The notes: generated by a model not told the origin, from the letters alone. 23,072 nt of DNA from Myxococcales bacterium (GCA_007131745.1 SLPX01000030.1:1-23072); one strand, 5' to 3'; counted from the stretch's first letter, positions 7,797 to 15,893 are shown. Translations and numbers: made by a program.

Positions 7797-9292
7797 CCAG
7801 AAAACATAGAACATTTGCAGTTTTTTTTCTTTTTTTCATCCTGTTTGCTTTCCCGCCCCTCCATTCTTCCACCCAATCATCAGCTGCCCCTGGAAGAAAA
7901 GATTCGCCCGATTCGAAAAGAGAACTTAAGGCAAGAAAGAATCTTCAAAATTCACTCCGCCGAATTCACCGGAGCAAACATGCGCAAACAGGATCTTTCG
8001 GCATACACGTGAAACTGCTCGACGGTCCGGTCATATTCGCCAGAAACAGTATTCGCCGTTTTCATCCGGCCTCATGCATGAAACTACTGACCGCGGCCGC
8101 TGTCTTGCGCAAACTTACTCCCAAGTTCCGCTTCCAGACCGTGCTTGCCGGCAGTATCGAAGGCGACACTCTTACCACACCTTTGTTTTTGCAGGGAAGG
8201 GGTGATCCATCCCTCCGCCACCAAGATCTCTCAGAAATGATTCAAACCCTCTCGGAAAAAGGCGTAAAGAACATTCCGAAAGGAATCGTGATTGATGACT
8301 ATTATTTTGACAGCCAAAGATTTCCACCCGGGTTCGGCCGTCCCTCGTCGGCAGCATACATTGCGCCTACGGGAGCATTATCCATAAACAGAAATACAGT
8401 CACTGTTGAAATCAGCCCGGCAGACAACAACGGCTGCAGGGGTGAAGTACGCGTAACGCCTCCGTCGGATCACCTGATCGTGAGTTCCGCTGTAAAATGC
8501 CACGAGAAACGAAACCGGCTGACAGTAGCCGCTAATAATAAGGACGGGGCTCTCCATGTAATCACCCGCGGGCTGATCAATTCCTCGTCATCCCAGGTAG
8601 GTGTGAGAAGAAGAGTTTTGCGCCCATGCATGTACGCCGGTCAAACAATGAGAAGACTTCTGCAGTCAAGGGGCATAACTGTGGGCGAATCCGTCAAAAG
8701 GGGTAGAATGCCGGAAAACGTGGATATTCTGGCGAAACATGAATCCGAACCGTTGCAGGAATTGATCACCCACATGAACATGTTCAGCGACAATCATTAC
8801 GCCGAACAACTTCTCAAAGTCGTGGGAGCGGAGACGGCAGGCGCACCGGGAACAACGAAAAAAGGGTTGGAAGTCGTTTCGCGACTATTGGATCGCTCCG
8901 GAGTAAAAAGAAATGCATATGTACTGGCAAACGGTTCGGGTCTTTTTGCCGACACGGCGATCACTCCCCGGGACATTGTGATGTTTCTTCAGCGGGTTTC
9001 GACCCTTGATTGGCTCCAGGAAAACCTCATTGAATCTCTTCCTATAGCCGGAAGAAACGGAACTCTCGCCTCACGTTTCAAAGGCTCCAGAGCTGAGGGC
9101 CGTGTACGAGCCAAAACCGGAACCTTGAGAGATGTCTCAACCCTGTCCGGCTATGTGCTTGACCGAAAAAACCGTCCCGTAGTGATCTTCGCCATCCTGC
9201 ACAACGACCTCAAGGGTTCGCACGCTCCCTATCGCGCTATTCAGGATGAAGTCGCAGAAGCCATCACCGCGTACGTAGACCAATGGCGCTGA
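7793..9292 (+). CDS. dacB: D-alanyl-D-alanine carboxypeptidase/endopeptidase (PBP4, peptidase S13)
   Basis: This periplasmic penicillin-binding protein trims or cleaves peptidoglycan peptide cross-links. The 499-aa product has a signal peptide (hydrophobic 8-24). It carries the three active-site motifs of the serine penicillin-binding proteins: SCMK (Ser94-Lys97, nucleophile motif), SDN (332-334) and KTG (441-443). The long insert between the first two motifs is typical of PBP4. GRGDPSL and the NGSGL segment after SDN are also typical of the family. The frame is open further upstream to 7601, but that part is basic, overlaps the DUF2062 gene and lacks a signal peptide. The ATG at 7793 overlaps the DUF2062 stop by 4 nt and has an AGGA SD. 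The pairing suggests that the DUF2062 protein works in the envelope. Confidence 0.95.
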   Translation: MTRKHRTFAVFFLFFILFAFPPLHSSTQSSAAPGRKDSPDSKRELKARKNLQNSLRRIHRSKHAQTGSFGIHVKLLDGPVIFARNSIRRFHPASCMKLLTAAAVLRKLTPKFRFQTVLAGSIEGDTLTTPLFLQGRGDPSLRHQDLSEMIQTLSEKGVKNIPKGIVIDDYYFDSQRFPPGFGRPSSAAYIAPTGALSINRNTVTVEISPADNNGCRGEVRVTPPSDHLIVSSAVKCHEKRNRLTVAANNKDGALHVITRGLINSSSSQVGVRRRVLRPCMYAGQTMRRLLQSRGITVGESVKRGRMPENVDILAKHESEPLQELITHMNMFSDNHYAEQLLKVVGAETAGAPGTTKKGLEVVSRLLDRSGVKRNAYVLANGSGLFADTAITPRDIVMFLQRVSTLDWLQENLIESLPIAGRNGTLASRFKGSRAEGRVRAKTGTLRDVSTLSGYVLDRKNRPVVIFAILHNDLKGSHAPYRAIQDEVAEAITAYVDQWR

Positions 9293-9307
9293 AACTCAAG
9301 ATGGTTT

Positions 9308-9339
9308 AAAAAATCGCAGATCGCCCCAAAACTCCGATC
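9308..9339 (-). terminator. Weak terminator-like hairpin after cutA
   Basis: Read on the minus strand, GATCG (9339-9335) pairs with CGATC (9323-9319) across an 11-nt loop, and six T residues follow 5 nt later (9313-9308). The stem is short and the gap to the T-run is not ideal. Confidence 0.3.
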
Positions 9340-9367
9340 AATCTTTCTATAACGAAAATCGAACGGG

Positions 9368-9712
9368 TCAAGTGTCCCTGCGTACCGAATCCCTAACCCA
9401 ATCCAGGTAAGGAGCGTGTCCACCACTAACATCCAAAACAACAAACTCAGGCACTTCGTAAGGATGTTTCGACACAACTTCCCGCTTCAGGGCCTCCACG
9501 CCGGTGGAAACAGTCTTGATGACAAGCAAAACTTCTTCATCATCACAAACCTTGCCTTCCCACCTGTAGATGGAACGAATACTCGGTATAATGTTTACAC
9601 ACGCAGCGGTTTCCGATTCCAGGATTCCCTTTGCCAATTCCAGTGCCCGATCACCCGCAGGCGCGGTCACAAGCACAACTTTCACTTCATTTTTTTCCAT
9701 GATGTTTTTCAT
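9368..9712 (-). CDS. cutA: CutA1-type divalent-cation tolerance protein
   Basis: The 114-aa protein matches the CutA1 family in length and motifs: a first strand VKVVLVTAPAG, then ILESETAACVNIIPSIRSIYRWEGKV (about 30-55) and the diagnostic KHPYEVPEF (about 82-90). CutA1 forms PII-like trimers with a ferredoxin-like fold. It was linked to copper tolerance in Escherichia coli, but its general role is unsettled. The start at 9712 has AAAGG 4 nt upstream; an alternative ATG lies at 9700. It follows the NusG-like gene on the same strand after 51 nt, so co-transcription is possible, and it converges with the carboxypeptidase gene. Confidence 0.93.
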   Translation of the reverse strand: MKNIMEKNEVKVVLVTAPAGDRALELAKGILESETAACVNIIPSIRSIYRWEGKVCDDEEVLLVIKTVSTGVEALKREVVSKHPYEVPEFVVLDVSGGHAPYLDWVRDSVRRDT

Positions 9713-9763
9713 TTTGCCTTTCTACAACACAAACCATTAGGAACAAAGCATTTGAATCAATTC

Positions 9764-10330
9764 TCAAATCGGCCGAACCCGACCTGCGTCGATTTCAACC
9801 GACACTGCACGTTCGAAAAACCTGACGTGTATGATCAGCCTGGTTTTCTTTCTGCCCGTCTCGATGATTTCGCCCATAACACCCTTGAGCGGTCCGGAAC
9901 GCACCTCTACAGGTGCTCCCGGCTTGTACAGGGCCAGCTCGACCTCAGCCGGCTTGTGTGACAATGCCAACCACACATTTCGAAGGTCTTCATAAAGATG
10001 GATAGGGGAATCCACATCAATGAATTTAACTACTGCATTTGAGCGATACAAAAGACTGCGTGATAGGCTTTGTTGCAAAATAAAGACATATCCTGGAAAA
10101 AGCGGCACCCAATTCATTCTGGGTTCACGCGATCCGTAGACATGCTGTCTCAAACTTGTCGGTAAATAGTAGTGTATTCCCTCCCTTTCCAGGAAAGCAG
10201 TTAGTTTTTTCTCGGCACGAGGCTTCGTATGGACCGCCCATGAAGGAAGGCTACCTTCACACGGGAGTTCCTCCTTAAAATAGGCCACCGGCCTTAAATG
10301 AGGTTGTGGTATGTATTTTTCCAGGCTCAC
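9764..10330 (-). CDS. Stand-alone NusG/RfaH-family transcription factor
   Basis: The 188-aa protein has a NusG N-terminal domain (about 29-125) with the signature WAVHTKPRAEKK at its start and PLFPGYVFI (76-84). A KOW domain follows at about 136-188 (YKPGAPVEVRSGPLKGVMGEI). NusG N-terminal domains bind the RNA polymerase clamp and suppress pausing; the KOW domain can contact Rho or the ribosome. The housekeeping nusG normally lies next to secE and the rplK operon. None of these is nearby, so this is a specialised paralogue of the RfaH/LoaP/UpxY type. Such proteins usually antiterminate long operons for polysaccharide or secondary metabolites, but no such operon is in the window. It starts at a GTG with a poor SD (GGGA). 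Oddly, a perfect AAGGAGG occurs inside the coding sequence (about 10273), with no in-frame start after it. Confidence 0.9.
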   Translation of the reverse strand: MSLEKYIPQPHLRPVAYFKEELPCEGSLPSWAVHTKPRAEKKLTAFLEREGIHYYLPTSLRQHVYGSREPRMNWVPLFPGYVFILQQSLSRSLLYRSNAVVKFIDVDSPIHLYEDLRNVWLALSHKPAEVELALYKPGAPVEVRSGPLKGVMGEIIETGRKKTRLIIHVRFFERAVSVEIDAGRVRPI

Positions 10331-10419
10331 TACAAATCCCGTGTATTCTTCTAAAAACCGCTTTCGGCATTAACTGCGGCAAAACACTTCCATTCTTCCT
10401 TAAAAAACCATACTTTCAG

Positions 10420-10441
10420 AAATCACGCCAATTTGTGATTT
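10420..10441. repeat. Inverted repeat AAATCAC-N8-GTGATTT
   Basis: AAATCAC (10420-10426) and GTGATTT (10435-10441) form a perfect 7-bp inverted repeat in the gap between the divergent NusG-like and DUF4389 genes. It has operator-like symmetry. No strong promoter boxes were found beside it, so its role is open. Confidence 0.35.
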
Positions 10442-10541
10442 TCATCTTCGGTTTCCCATTTTTTGTGGTATGTTTGGCCGACTTTACGCTGCCGGAATTA
10501 TTTTGACATCGTTTCATTTCGACTGCCAGGAGGTATCAAAA

Positions 10542-11597
10542 ATGAATTGTCCCAAGTGCCAAGTTGTTTTGGAAGCAGGCACATTATTCTGCTCATCATG
10601 CGGACACGCCTTGTCTCAGCAAGGCGCACCCCAACAGAAAAAGACCCTGTTCTGGAGTCCTCAAGCATCAGCCGAACAAGCTTCGCAGGGGAACGCTCCA
10701 GCGATGTCGCCTGTTCCGGCTCCTGGACCGGCTGCAGCACCGACACCCAGCGCAGCGGCTCCTCCTCCGGGCGCAGCTCCCGCTCCTTCGTACGGCGCTC
10801 CGGCTCCGGGCGCGGCTCCTCCTCCGGGCGCAGCTCCTGCTCCTTCGTACGGCGCTCCGGCTCCGGGCGCGGCCCCTCCTCCGGGCGCAGCTCCTGCTCC
10901 TTCGTACGGCGCTCCGGCTCCGGGAGGACCGGGCGGATATTCCCAGCCTCCCGCGGGCGGCCCGGGCGGACCATACGGTGGAGCGCCCCAAAGCGATCAG
11001 CCCGACGATCGGAGTCATCCCGTGCGGCTGATCATGCCGTATCCTGAAAACGGAAATCGTTTGCAAGCGCTCTTTTTCACCGTGCTGCCCTTCATCGGCT
11101 TTTTTATGCTGATACCCCATTTTTTCTGGGCCGGACTGCTCGGGATGTGGAAAGGCATTTTGGGCTTTCTTACCTTCTGGGTGATTCTTTTTACCGGCAA
11201 GTTTCCACAGAAATGGTGGGAGTTCATGCGCAAGGTCGCAAGGTATGAATTGCGGATAAGCGGATACTCTGATGTGATGACCCTCGGGTACCCCAAGTTC
11301 AGCATCCACGATGAAGAGTATGGTCTGGACCTGGACGTTCCCTATCCGGAGAAAAGCAGCCGCTTGTGGCTGTTCTTTAGTTTCTACGTCATCTTTCCGG
11401 TTTTTTTCGTACACATTTTCTACAGCATATGGGCCGCCATTTTGGGTTTCCTCGGTTCATGGGCAGTACTTTTCACCGGTCGCTTTCCGAGGTCTTGGTT
11501 CGAATTTATCCGAAAAACCAAACAACATCGTTTGAGAATAATGTTTTTTGCGAACTGGCTGCGGAATGAATACCCGCCGTTCGGGCTGAAGGACTGA
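10542..11597 (+). CDS. Zinc-ribbon and tandem DUF4389 membrane protein
   Basis: The 351-aa protein starts with a zinc ribbon (Cys3, Cys6, Cys17 and Cys20; CPKC and CSSCG). A Pro/Ala/Gly-rich, probably disordered linker follows (about 52-158) and contains three almost identical 19-residue repeats (72-128). Two DUF4389-like units come next, about 160-255 and 264-348. Each has a VPYPE/MPYPE entry, two hydrophobic helices, LFTGKFP or LFTGRFP, and an aromatic FxRK patch. Four membrane segments are likely (about 176-193, 196-217, 275-292, 295-312). The function of DUF4389 is unknown. The open frame extends upstream to 10470, but AGGAGG (10528-10533) sits 8 nt before the ATG at 10542, which also begins the zinc ribbon. 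It is probably co-transcribed with coaX 40 nt downstream. Confidence 0.88.
   Translation: MNCPKCQVVLEAGTLFCSSCGHALSQQGAPQQKKTLFWSPQASAEQASQGNAPAMSPVPAPGPAAAPTPSAAAPPPGAAPAPSYGAPAPGAAPPPGAAPAPSYGAPAPGAAPPPGAAPAPSYGAPAPGGPGGYSQPPAGGPGGPYGGAPQSDQPDDRSHPVRLIMPYPENGNRLQALFFTVLPFIGFFMLIPHFFWAGLLGMWKGILGFLTFWVILFTGKFPQKWWEFMRKVARYELRISGYSDVMTLGYPKFSIHDEEYGLDLDVPYPEKSSRLWLFFSFYVIFPVFFVHIFYSIWAAILGFLGSWAVLFTGRFPRSWFEFIRKTKQHRLRIMFFANWLRNEYPPFGLKD
10755..10925 (+). repeat. Three tandem 57-bp repeats in the DUF4389 gene
   Basis: Units 10755-10811, 10812-10868 and 10869-10925 differ at only a few bases. They encode 19 residues each (AAPPPGAAPAPSYGAPAPG), in frame. Near-identity at DNA level implies recent expansion or gene conversion. 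The GC-rich unit also keeps other frames open, which creates long spurious open frames on both strands. Confidence 0.95.
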
Positions 11598-11637
11598 CGA
11601 GCCCGGCGAGACAGCGAGAAACTTTTCGGAGCTGATC

Positions 11638-12405
11638 ATGTTGTTCACCATGGACGTGGGCAATTCGAATGTGCTGATGGGGATTTTCAACGGCGCGGAA
11701 CTGATCGCTCATTGGCGCATCCGCACCCATAAGACCCGCACCCTGGACGAACACAAAGTTTTGCTGGAGCAGTTGTTCCAACTGGAAAGAATCGATAAAA
11801 CCCGAATAAGCCATGGGGTGTTGGCGTGCGTGGTTCCACCGCTTCAAGACGTCATGGTGAAGCTCATGAGAGATTATCTCGGTCTTGCCCCGCTGGTGGT
11901 GGGACCGGGAATAAAGACGGGCATGGCGATAAAGCTGGACAACCCCAGAGAAGTGGGCGCGGACAGAATAGTAAATGCGGTTGCAGCATTTGAAACCGTA
12001 AAAACTTCTTGCATCGTAGTTGATTTCGGAACTGCAACAACCCTCGATGTAATATCGGAGCGCGGAGAATATCTGGGCGGAGTAATAGCCCCTGGGCTTC
12101 ATATCAGCGCGGATGCGCTTTATCGAAATACGTCCAAACTTCCGCGGGTGCCTGTCGTAGAACCGCCGAGTGTTGTAGGCAAATCGACGGTGGAGAGCAT
12201 TCAATCCGGTCTTGTCTATGGTTATGTATGCCTCGTAGACGGCTTACTGGAGCGCACGATGAAAGAATTGAACTTTGGAGACTGCAAAGTTTTCGCTACC
12301 GGAGGATTGGCCGGATTGATCGCTAAAAACTCAAAATATATAGATGAAGTCGACGATTTCCTTACCCTGAAGGGTCTCCGACTCTTGCATGAAAAAAACG
12401 CTTGA
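11638..12405 (+). CDS. coaX: Type III pantothenate kinase
   Basis: CoaX phosphorylates pantothenate, the first step of coenzyme A synthesis, in the cytoplasm. The 255-aa length is normal. Family signatures are present: the ATP-binding MDVGNSN (5-11), PREVGADRIVNA (103-114) with the catalytic Asp109, and the ASKHA phosphate-2 motif DFGTATT (129-135) followed by GGVIAPG (147-153). A GGAG SD lies 6 nt before the ATG; another in-frame ATG occurs at 11650. It lies 40 nt after the DUF4389 gene with no terminator between them, so it is probably the second gene of that unit. In many bacteria coaX sits beside birA; that partner is not seen here. Confidence 0.95.
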   Translation: MLFTMDVGNSNVLMGIFNGAELIAHWRIRTHKTRTLDEHKVLLEQLFQLERIDKTRISHGVLACVVPPLQDVMVKLMRDYLGLAPLVVGPGIKTGMAIKLDNPREVGADRIVNAVAAFETVKTSCIVVDFGTATTLDVISERGEYLGGVIAPGLHISADALYRNTSKLPRVPVVEPPSVVGKSTVESIQSGLVYGYVCLVDGLLERTMKELNFGDCKVFATGGLAGLIAKNSKYIDEVDDFLTLKGLRLLHEKNA

Positions 12406-12487
12406 GCATCTTCGGACCAAGATACCGCGGTTAAGACACCGATCCACATCGCGTGTGGAAACCTGTATCAATCCTTCGGTTTTATGC

Positions 12488-12517
12488 TTGACCCTCAAGG
12501 GCTGGAAGTCTTATATG
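12488..12517 (+). promoter_or_regulatory. Likely promoter and inverted repeat for the EF-G-like operon
   Basis: TTGACC (12488-12493) and TATATG (12512-12517) are 18 nt apart. An inverted repeat, AGGGCT (12498-12503) and AGCCCT (12521-12526), brackets the -10 box and could be an operator. The leader of about 125 nt holds a perfect small hairpin, CGGCT/AGCCG (12575-12587). Confidence 0.4.
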
Positions 12518-12647
12518 TTGAGCCCTCCGAGTTGATTTTCCGGAAGGGCCGGAAACATCGGAAAATATGGGTATCGGCTTTCAGCCGTTCGTCGAAAAAA
12601 TGCAGACGGCAGAAAAACAATAACTGCCTGGGAGGACAAGAGGCGCA

Positions 12648-14762
12648 ATGAAGATTTATGAAAGCAAGGATTTGAGAAACGTGGCCTTCGCCGGTCAACG
12701 CGGTTCAGGAAAAACCACTCTCTGCGAGGCAATGCTTTTTGATGCCAAGATGGTAACCCGCTTGGGATCGGTTGATGAAGGCAACTCGAATTTTGATTTC
12801 GAGCCCGAAGAAATCAAGCGCACAAGCACCATTAGCGCGGCGATTGGGTATGCAGAGTGGTCCAAGTGCAAGATAAATATCTTGGACACCCCGGGCGCCA
12901 GCGACTTCATGTACGACACACAGATGGCAATGCGGGTGGCCGACGGTGCAGTGATCGTCATCTCGGGCACCGACGGCGTAATGGTAAACACCGAAAAGGC
13001 CTGGCATTTTTGCGACAACATGAATCTGCCGCGCGCCATGTTCGTGAGCAAGATGGACCAGGAGAGAGCCGATTTCGATACAGTGCTGAAGGATATACAG
13101 GAAAATCTGAACAGAAAAGCTGTGGCTTTGCAGATACCAATCGGCAAAGAGCAAGAGTTCAAGGGTGTCGTGGACCTCATGAAAAACAAAGCTTTGGTTT
13201 TCGAGGAAAACGGCACAAAAGTAGTGGAAAGCGATATTCCGGCAGATCTGAAGGATGCAGCCGAAACCTCCCGGGTCGCTCTCATCGAAATGGTCGCGGA
13301 AAGCGATGATTCTCTCATGGAGAAATACCTCGAAGGCGAAGAGCTTTCCACCGCTGAAATCAACGCTGGTCTCAAGAAAGCGATTGGAAAAGGAGATCTC
13401 ATCCCCGTGCTTTGCGGTTCGGCAAAGAAAAACGTCGGTGTACAACCGCTTATGGATCTCATTATCGATGCATTTCCCAGCCCGCTGGACGGAACTTCGT
13501 TCAAAGCCCGTAAGGGGGAAGAGGATATTTCATGTATCGCGGATGAATCCGGTGACTTCTCGGGGTTCGTGTTCAAGACAGCCGGCGCCGACATCGGTCG
13601 GTTGAGCATGCTACGAATCGTAACCGGCAAACTCAAGGCGGATTCCAATGTTTTAAATTCCGGCAAAAAAGAAAAAGAGCGGTTCAGCCAGCTTTATGTA
13701 CTTCAAGGCAAAAAACGGGAAACCGTTGCTTCCGCCGCGGCGGGCGATTTAGTTGCAGTGGCGAAATTGAAAAGTACGGAAACCGGAGATACTCTGGTCG
13801 CCGGTGGAGACATGGTTTTTGAAAAACCCGAAATCCCCGCTCCTGTGACCTTCTATGCCATCCGCCCCAAATCCAAGGCCGATGAAGACCGTCTGGGGTC
13901 CAAGCTCTACGATCTGAAGGCGGAGGACATTACCCTCAGCATCGAACGTGACCCGGATTTCGGAGAAATGGTCATGGGAGGAATGGGACAGATCCACGTG
14001 GATACATCGGTGGAAAAACTCAAAAGACACGGCGTCGAAGTAGAAATGAACCTGCCCAGAGTGCCATACCGGGAGACCATAACGCGCAAGGTAGATCGCA
14101 CTGAAGGAAAACATAAAAAACAGAGCGGAGGCCGGGGACAATACGGAATATGCTACATTGAACTGGAGCCGATGAAGACAAAAGAACAAGGCGACGAGAA
14201 CGTGGATGTGAAGGATCTTCCATACGGCGGTTATTTTCAATTCGTGGACAAGATTTTCGGAGGATCCATTCCTCAAACTTACCGCCCGTCGGTTGAAAAA
14301 GGTATTCTGGACCGAATGGCAAAAGGGGTAATCGCGGGTTATCCCGTAATGAATATCAAGGTAAGGCTGCTGGATGGAAAGTATCATGACGTGGATTCTT
14401 CCGATTACGCATTTCAGGCAGCGGGTTCCAAGGGTTTTCAGGCTGCAGTGGCCAAGGGAAATCCTGTTCTGCTCGAACCTATTTACGAAATGGAAATCGT
14501 CTGTCCGGAAGAATGCATGGGCGACATTATGGGTGATATAAACTCCAAGCGCGGCCGGGTTTTGGGCATGGAAGCTGTTGGGAAAAACCAGCTCATTAGA
14601 GCGCAAGTTCCGCTTTCGGAAATCCAGCGATACGCAGCGGATTTAGACTCCCTCACCCAGGGCAGGGGAAGCTTTACTATGAAGTTCACCCAGTACGAGT
14701 TGCTTCCCGGGAATTTGGCTGAAAAAATTATCGCTGAAGCAAAAACCGAAGAAGAGGATTGA
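12648..14762 (+). CDS. EF-G-like translational GTPase (EF-G2 subfamily)
   Basis: The 704-aa protein has the EF-G domain series: G domain (about 8-275), domain II (about 300-390), and domains III, IV and V to the end, with GGMGQIHVD, SGGRGQYG and the YEMEIVCPEECMGDIMGDINSKRG region of domain V. The P-loop is GQRGSGKTT (16-24), G3 is DTPGASDF (80-87), G4 is SKMD (134-137) and G5 is GSA (257-259). In canonical EF-G, G3 is DTPGHVDF with the catalytic His. Here that position is Ala84, and G4 has lost the Asn of NKxD. The shortened spacing and WxFCDxxxLPRAMFVSKMD resemble the EF-G2/FusA2-type paralogues, so this is unlikely to be the main elongation factor. SD candidates are GGGAGG, 12 nt upstream, and GAGG, 4-5 nt upstream. 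The next gene follows after 15 nt. Confidence 0.9.
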   Translation: MKIYESKDLRNVAFAGQRGSGKTTLCEAMLFDAKMVTRLGSVDEGNSNFDFEPEEIKRTSTISAAIGYAEWSKCKINILDTPGASDFMYDTQMAMRVADGAVIVISGTDGVMVNTEKAWHFCDNMNLPRAMFVSKMDQERADFDTVLKDIQENLNRKAVALQIPIGKEQEFKGVVDLMKNKALVFEENGTKVVESDIPADLKDAAETSRVALIEMVAESDDSLMEKYLEGEELSTAEINAGLKKAIGKGDLIPVLCGSAKKNVGVQPLMDLIIDAFPSPLDGTSFKARKGEEDISCIADESGDFSGFVFKTAGADIGRLSMLRIVTGKLKADSNVLNSGKKEKERFSQLYVLQGKKRETVASAAAGDLVAVAKLKSTETGDTLVAGGDMVFEKPEIPAPVTFYAIRPKSKADEDRLGSKLYDLKAEDITLSIERDPDFGEMVMGGMGQIHVDTSVEKLKRHGVEVEMNLPRVPYRETITRKVDRTEGKHKKQSGGRGQYGICYIELEPMKTKEQGDENVDVKDLPYGGYFQFVDKIFGGSIPQTYRPSVEKGILDRMAKGVIAGYPVMNIKVRLLDGKYHDVDSSDYAFQAAGSKGFQAAVAKGNPVLLEPIYEMEIVCPEECMGDIMGDINSKRGRVLGMEAVGKNQLIRAQVPLSEIQRYAADLDSLTQGRGSFTMKFTQYELLPGNLAEKIIAEAKTEEED

Positions 14763-14777
14763 GAATCGTTGGAGGGA

Positions 14778-15893
14778 ATGGGTTTTCAACCAAGACCGCT
14801 TAACCGGGAGGAACTCTCACCCCAGGTCTACAAGCTTACAGGGCCAAAAGCCCCTTTGCACTTGAAAAAAATGGCCGCCAAGGGAATGGCGCCGGGGCTT
14901 GGGCCGTTCGACCTTGTCACCGCTCTTTACCAACTCCATTTTTCAGACACTCCTGAACTGGTAACGGCAGCGGATCGCTCTGTGTCCGAATTGCCGGAAT
15001 CACTCCTGGAAGCTGTTGTCGAAAATGAAGAACTTCACGTTTTCGTCCTGGATTTCTTGGGTCGTAGAATATGGAATCGGCCCAATCTCATCCGAAAAGT
15101 CATTGTTAACAGCAAGGTTGCGGATGAGACCATTTTGTTCATCACCCCGAAGATGCAAGAAGGGGAAATAGAGATCATAGCAAGAAACGAGCGCAGGCTG
15201 CTTTCCTGCCCCTCGATTATTGAAGCAATCTACCTGAATCGAAACACGAGGATGTCTACGGCGAACCGTTGCATCGAGTTTGCGGCAAGAAACAGTCTCG
15301 AACTCAGTCTTCCGGCGTATAGGGAAATGCTCAAGGCCATCGGGATGGAACCCAAGGAAGATGACCCGATAGACCAGGCTCTGTTGGAAGAGGAAAGAAA
15401 CCTCAAGTTTCGTCACGCTTATGAAGACATCGGTGAAGAAGATGATGATGATGATGACGGCGAAGCAGGTGAAAGTGGAAAAAAAAGCACGGGTCGTCTT
15501 CGCATTGAAAGCCTAACTGTTTCCGAAAAAATCCGCCTTGCAATCACCGGCAATGTTTTTCACCGGTCGGTTCTTCTTCGCGATTCCAACAAGATGGTCG
15601 CCCTGGCAGCCATAAAATCACCTCTTGTAACCGAAATAGAAGTGGTTCGAATGTCGAAAAACCCGCAAACCCCCGAAGATGTCCTGCGTTACATCTCGCA
15701 CCGGCGTGAATGGGTGAAGCTCTACCAGGTAAAAGCAAACCTGGTATCAAACGCTAAAACCCCCCTGGACCTAGCATTGAAAATGGTCTCCCATCTCAGG
15801 CAGAAAGAACTCAAGAGTTTAAGTTGTTCGAAAAACGTCTCAGCAGCCTTGCGGGCGGCGGCGGAAGCACGGTTGAAAAAATCGAAGCGGTGA
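14778..15893 (+). CDS. Conserved HEAT-like protein, operon partner of the EF-G-like gene
   Basis: The 371-aa soluble protein has no signal peptide. Its N-terminal half (about 1-190) is built of repeated helical pairs around Leu/Ala/Asn-rich segments such as TALYQLHFSDTPELVTAADRS. An acidic linker with six Asp in a row lies near 220-232. The C-terminal half has SEKIRLAITGN, LLRDSNKMVALAAIKSP, VLRYISHRREWVKLYQVKANLVSNAKTPLDLAL and a basic end. This helical repeat pattern resembles HEAT or leucine-rich variant repeats. I recall similar conserved hypothetical proteins in deltaproteobacteria, but no function. The frame opens at TTG 14769. ATG 14778 follows GGAGGG closely and gives the N-terminus MGFQPRPLNREELSP, so it is preferred. 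Co-transcription with the EF-G-like gene is likely. Confidence 0.8.
   Translation: MGFQPRPLNREELSPQVYKLTGPKAPLHLKKMAAKGMAPGLGPFDLVTALYQLHFSDTPELVTAADRSVSELPESLLEAVVENEELHVFVLDFLGRRIWNRPNLIRKVIVNSKVADETILFITPKMQEGEIEIIARNERRLLSCPSIIEAIYLNRNTRMSTANRCIEFAARNSLELSLPAYREMLKAIGMEPKEDDPIDQALLEEERNLKFRHAYEDIGEEDDDDDDGEAGESGKKSTGRLRIESLTVSEKIRLAITGNVFHRSVLLRDSNKMVALAAIKSPLVTEIEVVRMSKNPQTPEDVLRYISHRREWVKLYQVKANLVSNAKTPLDLALKMVSHLRQKELKSLSCSKNVSAALRAAAEARLKKSKR

Noticed and set aside
10503..10531. TTGACA at 10503 as promoter for the DUF4389 gene
   Set aside because: A correctly spaced -10 would fall on the Shine-Dalgarno site and has no match.
10668..11414. A 248-aa minus-strand frame and several plus-strand frames over the 57-bp repeats
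   Set aside because: They are Arg/Ser repeat readings of the GC-rich repeat in wrong frames; the zinc-ribbon/DUF4389 frame explains the region.
12695..13666. A 323-aa open frame on the minus strand
   Set aside because: It lies wholly inside the EF-G-like gene, is Ser/Ile-rich as expected for an antisense frame, and has no recognisable domain.
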